Source: Stigmatella ashevillena | GTDB taxonomy: Bacteria; Myxococcota; Myxococcia; Myxococcales; Myxococcaceae | Length of the DNA stretch: 64,000 nucleotides | Direction of reading: 5' to 3' | Assembly (NCBI RefSeq): GCF_028368975.1 | Contig: NZ_JAQNDM010000002.1 | Coordinates: 5,450,425 to 5,514,424 of the forward strand | Shown: piece after piece, positions 31,848-39,329 of the stretch | Layout: every line of letters begins with the position of its first letter | Numbering within the stretch: the stretch's first letter is position 1 | Made by a program: the position numbers and the translations under genes | Notes under the pieces: model-generated | The model's input: the letters and a program-made list of their open reading frames with translations, nothing else | Database searches by the model: none | Told to the model about the DNA's origin: nothing

Positions 31848-33971
31848 TCAGCGCGCCCCGACCGGCCCGCGCGGCAGGTACACCTGGAAGAGCGTGCCCT
31901 CCTGATCCGAGGAGCTCACCTCCATGTGGCCGCCGTGCGCCCGGGTGATTTCCCGGGTGATGAACAGCCCCAGCCCCAGGTGCTCGCGCGTCACCTCGTC
32001 CCCCACGAGCTGCGCCTGCGGCGGGTAGAAGAACGGGTTGAACATCTCCGAGAGCACCTCGGCCGGAATCGCCTCTCCCTCGCGCCGCACCTCCAGCACC
32101 ACCTCCATGCCCTCGGCCAGCAGCCGCACGTCCACCGGCCGGTCCACCGGGCCCGTGCGCAGCGAGTAACCCAGGAGCGTGCTCAACAGCTCCACCAGCC
32201 GCTCCCGGTCCCAGATGCCGCGCGCGTCCCCGCGCTTCACGTAGCGCACCAGCCGGTCCGGGTGCTCCAACTCCACCGCCGCCACCACGTCCTGCGTCAC
32301 CATGTCCAGGTCCACCCGCGAGCGCAGGAGCACCAGCCCCGCCCCCAGGTACGTGCGCGTGAAGTCCAGCACCTGCCCCACCGTGCGCCCCATCCGCTCC
32401 GCGCCCTGGGAGATGCGCCCCGCGGCCTTCGTGTCCGCCTCCGACAACGTCCCGCGCCGCAAGAGCGTCGAGGCCGCCATGGTGATGGCCGACAGCGGCG
32501 CCCGCAGCTCGTTGCCGACGATGTCCATCAGCCGCTCGCGCACCGCCTCCGCGCGCTTCTGCTCGCGCAAGTCCCGCGTCACCGCCCCCAGCGCCACTGG
32601 GCGCCCCGTCTCCCGGTGCGCCAGCGTGAAGAGGTGGTGGCGCACCGGAATCGCCTCGCCCGTACGCCGGTGGCGCAGCCGCAACTCGCCCTCCCAACTG
32701 CCGCGCTCGCGCACCGCGCGGAACGCCGTGCGCGCCAGCTCCCGGTCCTCCGCCAGGTACGTGTCCATCACCGAGGCGCTCCGGAACGCCTCCGGGCTCT
32801 CGAAGCCCAGCATCTCCTGGCCCGCCGGGTTCAGGTACATGGGCTGCCCGCTCAGCGAGGTGATGCCAATGCACTCGGAGGAGCGCTCCACCAGCGTCAG
32901 GAACTGCTCCTTGCGCTCGGCCCCCACGTCCGACTGCACCACCACCGTGCCCACCACCGCCCCGTCCACCCGGACCGGCACCGCCGCGATGCGCGCCAGC
33001 ACATCCCCGCCCGCCTTCGCGTGGCGCACCAGCAGCTCGCGCGTGGTGGCCGCACCCGCAAGGGCCCGCGCCAGCGGCTCCTCGTCCGCCGCCACCCGCT
33101 CCTGGGTCTCCGGCGCCCGCGGCTGCAGCCGCTCCAGCAGCGCCACCCGGCCCGCGGGCATGGAAGCGGCCCCATCGGCGCCCAGCATCTCCAGCGCCGC
33201 CCGGTTGGCCCGGAGCGGGCTGTTCTCGGAGAGCACGTAGGCGGAGCCCTCCACCGACTGGAGCACCCCGTCGAGCTCCGCTTCGCGCCGCCGCAGGAGC
33301 GCCCGGAGCGTCTTCAGCTCGGCCTCGCGCTCGGTGGCCGCCTTCGCCGCCTCGGCGTGCGCCAGGAGGGGCCCGCCGCCCCGCGCCACCAGCGCCAGCC
33401 CTCGCTCCTCGGCCTCGCCGAAGGCCCCCGCCCGGGGGGAGACGACGACGAGCACCGCGAGCAGCCGCTCTCCGCACGCCAGGGAGGCCACCACCAGGGC
33501 CCGCGCGCCCAGCTTGCGGCACGCCTCGCGCTCCACGCGCGCGTCGGCCTCGGTGTCATCCACGCGCCACACCAGGCGCGCCTTCGAGGCGGCGCCCCCG
33601 GGGTTCAAGTCCAACCCCAGCTTCTCGCCCACCGTGCGGGCGAGGCTTCCGGTGGCCACGCGGCCGACGAGCTCTCCCTGCTCCAGCGTGGCCAGCACCG
33701 CCCCCGAGGCCCCGGTCAGCTCCTGCGCCCGGGCGGTGAGCAGTTGCTTGAGCTGCTCCACGTCGCCGCGGTCCGCCACGGCGGCCGCCTCGCCTTGAAT
33801 CTCTCCCAGCCGCTGCGGCGAGTCGTCCGGGCGCACCGTGGGGGTCCCGGCCGAGGACCTGCGGCCCCCCTCATCGGGCCGGACCGCGGGCAGCCCGGTC
33901 TGGGACTTGCGGGAAGAGGGGTCATCGGAGCGGACCGTGGGAATCGACGTCTGGGACTTGCGCGAGGACAT
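31848..33971 (-). CDS. Histidine-kinase-like sensor lacking the phospho-acceptor His
   Basis: A 707-residue soluble sensor protein. The N-terminus holds three imperfect repeats around SRKSQT-x2-P-x-VR-x-DD (residues 3-50). A GAF-like domain (about 70-210), two PAS-like regions (second one with FLTLVERSSECIGITSLSG, about 355-470) and a HisKA/HATPase pair follow. The H-box reads MDIVGNELRAPLSAI with Asn487 where the His belongs. The N-box (LLSTLLGYSLRT) lacks its Asn residues and the DxGxG G1 box is absent (VRREGEAIP), while the G2 box HLGLGLFITREI remains. It should not autophosphorylate, so a scaffold or signal-inhibitor role is more likely. The sigma-54-driven propeller gene follows on the same strand. 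Confidence 0.83.
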   Translation of the reverse strand: MSSRKSQTSIPTVRSDDPSSRKSQTGLPAVRPDEGGRRSSAGTPTVRPDDSPQRLGEIQGEAAAVADRGDVEQLKQLLTARAQELTGASGAVLATLEQGELVGRVATGSLARTVGEKLGLDLNPGGAASKARLVWRVDDTEADARVEREACRKLGARALVVASLACGERLLAVLVVVSPRAGAFGEAEERGLALVARGGGPLLAHAEAAKAATEREAELKTLRALLRRREAELDGVLQSVEGSAYVLSENSPLRANRAALEMLGADGAASMPAGRVALLERLQPRAPETQERVAADEEPLARALAGAATTRELLVRHAKAGGDVLARIAAVPVRVDGAVVGTVVVQSDVGAERKEQFLTLVERSSECIGITSLSGQPMYLNPAGQEMLGFESPEAFRSASVMDTYLAEDRELARTAFRAVRERGSWEGELRLRHRRTGEAIPVRHHLFTLAHRETGRPVALGAVTRDLREQKRAEAVRERLMDIVGNELRAPLSAITMAASTLLRRGTLSEADTKAAGRISQGAERMGRTVGQVLDFTRTYLGAGLVLLRSRVDLDMVTQDVVAAVELEHPDRLVRYVKRGDARGIWDRERLVELLSTLLGYSLRTGPVDRPVDVRLLAEGMEVVLEVRREGEAIPAEVLSEMFNPFFYPPQAQLVGDEVTREHLGLGLFITREITRAHGGHMEVSSSDQEGTLFQVYLPRGPVGAR

Positions 33972-34232
33972 GGCCTGACTCGGATACCGCGTGAGATGGC
34001 GTCAATGGAAGCCTGCATGAAAAGGGGACCGCCCCGGTGGCGTGAATCCGCCACCCCCGCACATTGGCCCCACATGTAACGCCCCGCTCTCGGGGTGGGG
34101 ATGGCGAGCCTTGACGCGGAAAGTCTAGACCGGAAGGCTCTTGCGCCAGAGGGCTTCGTCGATCTTCCTGTTGACCATGAGCTGCGGAAGTCAGGCCCAA
34201 GCAGGAACGCGCACAGCTACAGAGGTATCCCC

Positions 34233-34790
34233 ATGAGCATCCACGACATCATCTTGGCCACTCAAGGGCTCCTGGGCCGCACCCTGAACGCGGCTCAGTC
34301 CCCCCAGGACAAGGAGTTCCTCAAGGTGGCGGCGGCGGCGCTCCGGTTCATCTCGGAGACGGGAGCCGTTTACCCTTTCGAGGACTACCTTCAGTTGAGC
34401 CAAGAAGCCCCCCCTTACGCGGCCGCATCTTTCGCGGCTCGGGAGGCAGCGGAAACATGGCTTCAGCAACACCCCGAACCACCCCATGGGGCGTTTGTAT
34501 TGATCTCAGACGACTACCACATTGTCATGTATGTCCGGGAACTCAACGACCGGCGTCTCTTCCCTCACCCTGTCCTGCAAAGTTATCTCGCGCAACTCAC
34601 GCCAAAGGCTCCCAGCGGCTCAGAGCATTCTTTTGATACACTGGAGAATGGAATCGCCTGGCTGCACGCTCAACCCGAGTCCCTCCCACGCGTCTACCTG
34701 AGCATCGCGGGCATCCCTCACGTTGCCCTGTATCATCGCAATCTCCACCATTACGCGCTGTATCCGCTCCCAAAGGCAAAGCTGGAATGA
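34233..34790 (+). CDS. Hypothetical protein with two internal repeats
   Basis: A 185-residue soluble protein (MSIHDIILATQGLLGRTLNA). After a helical first third it has two copies of one unit: APPYAAASFAAREAAETWLQ ... HIVMYVRELNDRRLFPHP and APSGSEHSFDTLENGIAWLH ... HVALYHRNLHHYALYPLP. Each unit has an Ala/Trp-Leu helix, a PEP or PES turn, a beta strand and an aromatic-x-R-x-L-x3-L-P end. The same general layout is known to me from unannotated myxobacterial proteins near toxin/immunity loci, but no named family. It precedes the Imm11 gene by 43 bases on the same strand and may be a second immunity protein. AGAGGT precedes the ATG. Confidence 0.65.
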   Translation: MSIHDIILATQGLLGRTLNAAQSPQDKEFLKVAAAALRFISETGAVYPFEDYLQLSQEAPPYAAASFAAREAAETWLQQHPEPPHGAFVLISDDYHIVMYVRELNDRRLFPHPVLQSYLAQLTPKAPSGSEHSFDTLENGIAWLHAQPESLPRVYLSIAGIPHVALYHRNLHHYALYPLPKAKLE

Positions 34791-34833
34791 GTTGATTCGC
34801 GGTCTGCGCTCAAGACGGAGGATAAGGCAGATC

Positions 34834-35406
34834 ATGTCGAGAAGATTCTTTGCGGCCGAAATCGACGTGTACGTACCAGGCCGGTGGTACCTCTCCGAGC
34901 CTACGGCCTCGGATGGACAAGCACTCGACGACATCTGGCAATTCATCGACGGAAAGCCGCTGCGGCTCTCTGGGCGCTTGCGAATCCCTCTCGACAGGCC
35001 CGGCAGACCACTGGACATCGACTTCGCCGGAGCGGGACAGACGCCTGTTGTGAATGCAGCGGTCGCCTCCGTCTTCCAGACGCTGGCCTCTGACACCGTT
35101 CAGCTCATCCCGGCCGACGTCGAGGGACAAGCAGCGCCCCATTACATTCTCAACGTGTCCCGGCTCATCGACGCCGTTGATGAAGGGGCCTGCCGGTCGG
35201 TGGAACGCTGGCGGCCAGAAGATGGCCGCCCAGACAGGGTTGGCGAGTACCACGCCATCGAGGGTCTGCGGATCGACCCGGTGAAGGTCGGCAGCGCCCG
35301 TGTCTTTCGCTTGTGGGGCTACAGCTTGCCTATCATCCTCGATAAGGCCGTCAAGGTCGCTCTGGAACAGAGCGGGTGTGCAGGAGCCAAGTTCACGGAA
35401 GTCTAA
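34834..35406 (+). CDS. Imm11-family immunity protein without adjacent toxin
   Basis: A 190-residue protein that shares the Imm11 C-terminal pattern with 17612-18169: SDTVQLIPADVE, ILNVSRLIDAVDEGACRSVE, EGLRIDPVKVGSARVFRLWG and LDKAVKVALEQSGCAGAKFTEV. The N-terminus MSRRFFAAEIDVYVPGRWYL is also of family type. There is no toxin gene upstream on this strand, only the internally repeated protein at 34233-34790; the nearest toxin-like gene is convergent at 35993-36514. It could be an orphan immunity gene that protects against other strains. A GGAGG ribosome site lies about ten bases before ATG 34834. Confidence 0.78.
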   Translation: MSRRFFAAEIDVYVPGRWYLSEPTASDGQALDDIWQFIDGKPLRLSGRLRIPLDRPGRPLDIDFAGAGQTPVVNAAVASVFQTLASDTVQLIPADVEGQAAPHYILNVSRLIDAVDEGACRSVERWRPEDGRPDRVGEYHAIEGLRIDPVKVGSARVFRLWGYSLPIILDKAVKVALEQSGCAGAKFTEV

Positions 35407-35453
35407 GCTCCCGGACATAGATGTTGATCACCTCCGCCATGTCCGGGGGCTTA
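35404..35453 (+). terminator. Long stem-loop overlapping the Imm11 stop codon
   Basis: TAAGCTCCCGGACAT (35404-35418) pairs with ATGTCCGGGGGCTTA (35439-35453) over 15 positions, one of them a U-G pair, leaving a 20-base loop that contains TGATCA. The TAA stop of the Imm11 gene is part of the stem. There is no T-run after it, so it is either a terminator of the immunity operon or an mRNA-protecting structure. Confidence 0.5.
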
Positions 35454-35501
35454 GGTACCGCACCCAAGGAAGGGGGGCGGGCTCACTTCTACTCCCTCGT
35501 G

Positions 35502-35990
35502 CTACGCGGGAGGGCTGATGCCCGAGGCTGCTGAGACCGCCCGAGCGTGCGCAATGCTGCGCATCCCCTCGCGGCGCAGGTAATGGCTCTTCAGGATGCG
35601 CTTGAGCCGCCTCTCCACGTCATCCAGCATGGCAAACGCTTCACGGGCCTTCTCTGGGAAGCGTGGCAATGACTGGACATAGAGACAGGCCACATGGATC
35701 CGATGGGTCATGTCTGCAGACCCAAGCCGCTTGATGCGCCTTAAGAGCACGCCAAATTCTTCCCACCCTACGTCCTCGGCGTATGCCTCCGTGAGGAGGT
35801 GCTTCGCGGTGATCCGCTGGATGTGCAGGCGTTCGGCGTGCGTTCTCGTCTCGCGGATCAGCTCTTTTTCTTGCGCCAGCACGGCCCGTTTCAGCTCTGC
35901 ATATGGCGCCTTTGCCTTGTAGAGCCTCACGAGGAGGCCATCGCGACGGTCCGCAACGCTCTGTCGCCAATCTTTGCGCGTGGATCGCAC
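35502..35990 (-). CDS. Helical protein coupled to a lipoprotein gene (possible immunity)
   Basis: A 162-residue basic, all-helical protein from GTG 35990 (VRSTRKDWRQSVADRRDGLL) to ARAVSAASGISPPA. Segments such as LKRAVLAQEKELIRETRTHA and RLKRILKSHYLRREGM are amphipathic. The family is not recognised. An ideal AGGAGG with six-base spacing precedes the GTG, and the TGA that closes the extended lipoprotein frame (35995-35993) sits inside this start region, so the gene is translationally coupled to that frame. In analogy with neighbouring toxin/immunity pairs it may be the immunity or chaperone partner. Long open frames upstream in the same phase are shadows. Confidence 0.55.
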   Translation of the reverse strand: MRSTRKDWRQSVADRRDGLLVRLYKAKAPYAELKRAVLAQEKELIRETRTHAERLHIQRITAKHLLTEAYAEDVGWEEFGVLLRRIKRLGSADMTHRIHVACLYVQSLPRFPEKAREAFAMLDDVERRLKRILKSHYLRREGMRSIAHARAVSAASGISPPA

Positions 35991-35992
35991 CG

Positions 35993-36514
35993 TCAACCTC
36001 CTGGGCAGGGGTGTTCGTTTGCTTCTGCTGGCCACTGTCCGTCGCGCAGGCAGAGCTCCATGCATGACTGACACTGACTCTCTCCCCATACACGGCGCTC
36101 TATATCCCCCGCGAAAAACTCTTTTCATTCCACGTAGTGATCCCTGCAGGTCACGCGCCAGCGCTGCTTTTCCTTGAGCGTGGGAATCGGCGGGAAAAAC
36201 GGCTCCGGGCTCCCTTTGGGTTCGGGCCGATGGTTGGGCTTGGGCTGGTTGCCGGTCTTGGGCTGGAGCCTGGGGCCCGCAGTTCCCGTACAGCGCACCC
36301 AGGTCCCTGGGTGTTCCTTGAGACAACAGGTTTCCCTGTCGTCGCCCGCCTGGCATCCCAAGCCGTTCATGTAGCAGCCAGCTCCACTCAGCGCCCCAGC
36401 CATGAGCAGCAGCCCACAGAGCAGGCTTGAGCTTCGATGCTGTCTGACCTTGCCGGGTTTCCAATGGGGGAGCCATCCGCCGACTGCGGGCCCACGCGAG
36501 CCCAGTTCCAGCAT
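35993..36514 (-). pseudogene. Lipoprotein with Cys-rich tail interrupted by an in-frame UGA
   Basis: The frame opens at ATG 36514; a lipobox follows in LLCGLLLMAGALSGAGC. A Pro/Lys-rich spacer (PKPNHRPEPKGSPEPFFPPI) leads to VTCRDHYVE and then TGA at 36127-36125. In the same phase the sequence continues KEFFAGDIERRVW, then CQSCMELCLRDGQWP and HPCPGG, up to a TGA at 35995-35993 just before the next gene's start. The cysteine/WP pattern of the part beyond the UGA matches 13553-13873, where the residue at the UGA position is Cys (YYVDC). So one base change from TGC or TGT to TGA, or less likely selenocysteine insertion, explains the break. The truncated 129-residue product would still be a lipoprotein. 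Confidence 0.65.
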
Positions 36515-36649
36515 ACACGCTACTTTTCCCCTCTAGCGTACCGGCCGGGAAGGTTGGGGGAATGCACAGGACTCGCCAATCAGGAACGGTGGATACCCCA
36601 AGAGAGGCGCTCTTGGGCCTCAGATGACAGGGCAATACAATGGGTGCCT

Positions 36650-37612
36650 ATGCGTGAAGACAAGATCATCGCGCGCATCGCCCGTGCGCTCGCGGAAGGC
36701 GATGCGGTCGAAGGGCTCATCCGGACGTTGTCCGCGACGGACCTCCAGTCCCTGATGCTTCGCGTCTACCGAGAGCGGAGTGCCCGCCGGACGCCCGCGG
36801 AGCTGCTGGAGCAATACCAGCAGCGTGCGATGGTGAGGCCCCGCTCCGTGGAGGTCCGCACGCTTTTGGAGGTCGAGCGGGCAGCCTTTGGACAAGCCCA
36901 TGCGTTCGAGGCCGTGGACCTCGCCCCCGTGGCGCCGCTCGGGATCAACTCGGTGCTGGGGCAGATCGACCAGAACAACTGTCTCGCCACCATTCGGAGT
37001 GCCGAAGTGCTCGCCGACCCCACCACCTCCCAGGCGCTCGAGTGTGCCCGGCGCAGGAAGGCCGGGGACAGGGAGACGATCCGGCTCTGCGCGAGGTCCA
37101 AGCAACTGCGGCTCCAGCCCTTCGACAAGCCCGGCTTCTCGCCGCACTTCACGATCTTCTCCCTGGTGACCGCGGGCCGGGATCGGGGCTCGCTCACCTT
37201 CGAGCTGGAGAGTCTGAGAGAGCACCTGAGCGTCTACCTCGCCCTCTTGCGGCACCTGGGCTCCCTGGGGTTCCACTTCGCCTCCGTGGACATCGCCGTG
37301 AGCGACACCGCCGATGACGAGGGGCGGCTGGCGCGCGCACAGGCCGAGGTGCTCGCGCCGCTCGCGGCCGAATACCCAGAGGCCCTCTTGCGGATCGATC
37401 GGACGCGCGAGCAGGGGCGCCACTACTACTCCGGTCTCTGTCTGCGGCTCGATGCCGTCAATCACGAGGGCCAGCGCGTCAACCTCGCGGATGGGGGCTT
37501 CACGAACTGGACGCAGCGGCTGCTCTCGAACGCGAAGGAGCGGCTCCTCGTCAGCGGCATCGGCATCGAGCTGATCGTGCTGTTCTTCCGCTCCTCCGTT
37601 CAGGGCAGGTAG
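36650..37612 (+). CDS. Conserved hypothetical protein
   Basis: A 320-residue soluble protein. After a helical N-terminus (IIARIARALAEGDAVEGLIR) comes an alpha/beta core with GINSVLGQIDQNNCLATIRS, QLRLQPFDKPGFSPHFTIFS, ASVDIAVSDTADD, LLRIDRTREQGRHYYSGLCL and VNLADGGFTNWTQRLLSNAK. The patterns look like a conserved enzyme or nucleotide-binding family, with a faint likeness to class II aminoacyl-tRNA-synthetase-like folds, but I cannot name it. ATG 36650 is used because the conserved part starts there. It overlaps the convergent flavoenzyme gene by 13 bases at the 3' end. Confidence 0.6.
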   Translation: MREDKIIARIARALAEGDAVEGLIRTLSATDLQSLMLRVYRERSARRTPAELLEQYQQRAMVRPRSVEVRTLLEVERAAFGQAHAFEAVDLAPVAPLGINSVLGQIDQNNCLATIRSAEVLADPTTSQALECARRRKAGDRETIRLCARSKQLRLQPFDKPGFSPHFTIFSLVTAGRDRGSLTFELESLREHLSVYLALLRHLGSLGFHFASVDIAVSDTADDEGRLARAQAEVLAPLAAEYPEALLRIDRTREQGRHYYSGLCLRLDAVNHEGQRVNLADGGFTNWTQRLLSNAKERLLVSGIGIELIVLFFRSSVQGR

Positions 37613-39114
37613 CGCCCGGGAGCCAGGATGCCGCGCGGGTCCAGCGCGGCCTTGAGCGCCTTGAGCACCGCCTGCGAGTCATCCTCCGGCGTGAAGGGCA
37701 GCACCGGCGCTTGGATGCCCAGGCGCGCCGGGTAGTAGCCCGCTCCCCCCAGCGCCTGCTGCAAGGCGTGGTAGCACTCCATCGCGCGCACATCCTCTCC
37801 CTCGGCCTCCCGGTCATAGATGATCGCCACCACCAGATAGGCACACCGCGCCGAGACGCCCAGCACGCACAGGTTGGGCTCGAAACCGAACCGCAGCGGC
37901 AGGGGCTCGGCGAGGGCCAGGGCCGTCTCCAGGTGGGAGGCCGTCATCGGCACCGCGCAGGACAACCAGATGAAGCCGCACCCGTCACGCTCCGGCTCAG
38001 GCACCTCGGGCATGGGCGTGCGCTTGCGCCAGTACATCATCCGCAAGTTGCGCGCCGAGGGCACCTGCCGCAGTCCCCCCGCACCGAGCTCCTCCTCCCG
38101 CCGGAAGGTGAGGGTGGGCAGGGCCTCCTTCAGCACGTGCTCCACCCGCTCCTGGGCGGCCTGGGCCTGGGCTTCGCTCGGCGCCTCGAGCACGCAGCTC
38201 AGGTGCCAGGGAAAGACGTTCCACTCGGCCCGCAGCTTCTGGCGCTGGGACTCGGACAGCGGCGTGAGCTCCCGGGCCGCCTCCCACGGGTACTGGCCGA
38301 GCACGGAAAAGACCTTGTAGTCGTTCCACAGCGAGAAGGCCTCGCGCAGGGTGCCCTCCAGCCGAAGCTGCCGCAGCCGCTCCATCACCGGGCCCAGTTG
38401 GAAGGGATCCTCCAGGACCCCCGACACCAGCCGGAGACAGGGCGCCCGGGGCGCCAGCCAGAAGGTCATCCGTGTCACGATGCCCAGATTCGACTGGCTG
38501 AAGAGCCCATCCAGGCCAGGGCCCGCGCCCCAGCGCAGCACGGACGCCGCCTGGGCCTGCGGGTAACGCCCGGGCCCGGTGCGAAGGACCTCTCCGGTGG
38601 GCAGCACCACCTCCAGGCCGCACACGTGCTGGAAGATGTCCCCATGAGGCCCCGTGCCATCCCCCCGCTCGAGCGCGTTGCCGATGAGGCTCGCCTGAGG
38701 CGGCCCTCCAATGGTGGCCAGTTGCAGCCGTGAGCCTTGCTCCTCCAGGAAGGCATGCGCCTGCGCGAACGTGACGCCCGGCTCCACGGTGAGGTACGCC
38801 AGCTCCTCGCTGAACTCGAGCACGCGGTTCATCCGGCACAGGTCCACCAGCACCCCGCTCTGGGCCGGCACCCGCGAGCCATATCCCTGGTTGCGCCCGG
38901 CGCTCACCGGGGTGATGGGCACCCGCATCTGCTGGGCGATTTGCACGCAGGCGCGCACCTCTTGGAGGGTTCCGGGGCGCAGCACCGCACCGACGGCCTG
39001 GGTGGTGGCGAAGGTGGCGGTGCGGGAGCGGGTGAGGGTCGCCTCGTCGGAGAGCACGTGCGCTTCACCCAACTCCCGGCGCCATGCGTCGAGTGCCTCT
39101 TGCAGCCGGTCCAT
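37600..39114 (-). CDS. VAO/PCMH-family FAD-linked oxidase
   Basis: A 504-residue flavoprotein of the vanillyl-alcohol oxidase/4-cresol dehydrogenase type. The FAD-binding domain shows VGAVLRPGTLQEVRACVQIA, PVSAGRNQGYGSRVPAQSG, LAYLTVEPGVTFAQAHAFLE and, in the second half of that domain, IGNALERGDGTGPHGD; the C-terminal cap ends DPRGILAPGRYLP as in this family. Typical substrates are p-substituted phenols or related alcohols; no cytochrome subunit gene is adjacent. ATG 39114 starts MDRLQEALDAWRRELGEAHV. The gene is divergent from the sigma-54-controlled pair at 39330-41687. Confidence 0.83.
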   Translation of the reverse strand: MDRLQEALDAWRRELGEAHVLSDEATLTRSRTATFATTQAVGAVLRPGTLQEVRACVQIAQQMRVPITPVSAGRNQGYGSRVPAQSGVLVDLCRMNRVLEFSEELAYLTVEPGVTFAQAHAFLEEQGSRLQLATIGGPPQASLIGNALERGDGTGPHGDIFQHVCGLEVVLPTGEVLRTGPGRYPQAQAASVLRWGAGPGLDGLFSQSNLGIVTRMTFWLAPRAPCLRLVSGVLEDPFQLGPVMERLRQLRLEGTLREAFSLWNDYKVFSVLGQYPWEAARELTPLSESQRQKLRAEWNVFPWHLSCVLEAPSEAQAQAAQERVEHVLKEALPTLTFRREEELGAGGLRQVPSARNLRMMYWRKRTPMPEVPEPERDGCGFIWLSCAVPMTASHLETALALAEPLPLRFGFEPNLCVLGVSARCAYLVVAIIYDREAEGEDVRAMECYHALQQALGGAGYYPARLGIQAPVLPFTPEDDSQAVLKALKAALDPRGILAPGRYLP

Positions 39115-39170
39115 GCCTTCTCCCTGAGGGGCGCTGAAGCGCGCCGGGTCCCGCCGAGTCTACCGGTGAG

Positions 39171-39201
39171 GACTGCTGTCACCGCCTGGCGAACAGCAGT
39201 C
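39171..39201. promoter_or_regulatory. Inverted-repeat enhancer candidate, third type
   Basis: GACTGCTGT (39171-39179) and ACAGCAGTC (39193-39201) are perfect nine-base arms with a 13-base spacer. The site ends 79 bases before the -24 element at 39280. The sequence is unrelated to the TGACAYGT sites at 7.4 and 31.8 kb, so a different sigma-54 activator would be expected. Confidence 0.5.
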
Positions 39202-39279
39202 ACCAGTTGAAGGGGGGAGACGGAGCCTCCCGCGGCGGTCTCCCAAGGGAAACCGGTGCTTCCGCCCCCCCGGAAGGGT

Positions 39280-39295
39280 TGGCACGCCACCTGCT
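39280..39295 (+). promoter_or_regulatory. Sigma-54 (-24/-12) promoter, near-perfect
   Basis: TGGCACGCCACCTGCT differs from TGGCACG-N4-TTGCW in one base only. GG at 39281-39282 and GC at 39293-39294 are ten bases apart. Transcription would begin near 39306, 24 bases before the ATG at 39330. Confidence 0.72.
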
Positions 39296-39329
39296 TTATC
39301 CCTGTCCGACCCCTCGCTGAGAGACTCCC

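Noticed and set aside
36080-36127. A SECIS-like hairpin after the UGA in the lipoprotein gene (GAAAA-gag-TTTTC)
   Set aside because: The helix overlaps the UGA and is too short and AT-based to be a bacterial SECIS; selenocysteine is kept only as an unlikely alternative in the finding.
35502-36635. Continuous 377-codon minus-strand frame spanning the lipoprotein and helical-protein region
   Set aside because: The part above 35990 is out of phase with the lipobox-bearing frame and has no domains; the internal GTG 35990 with an ideal AGGAGG is the better start.
37600-37612. Overlapping convergent stops of the conserved hypothetical and the VAO-type flavoenzyme
   Set aside because: Short tail-to-tail overlaps are ordinary in compact bacterial genomes.
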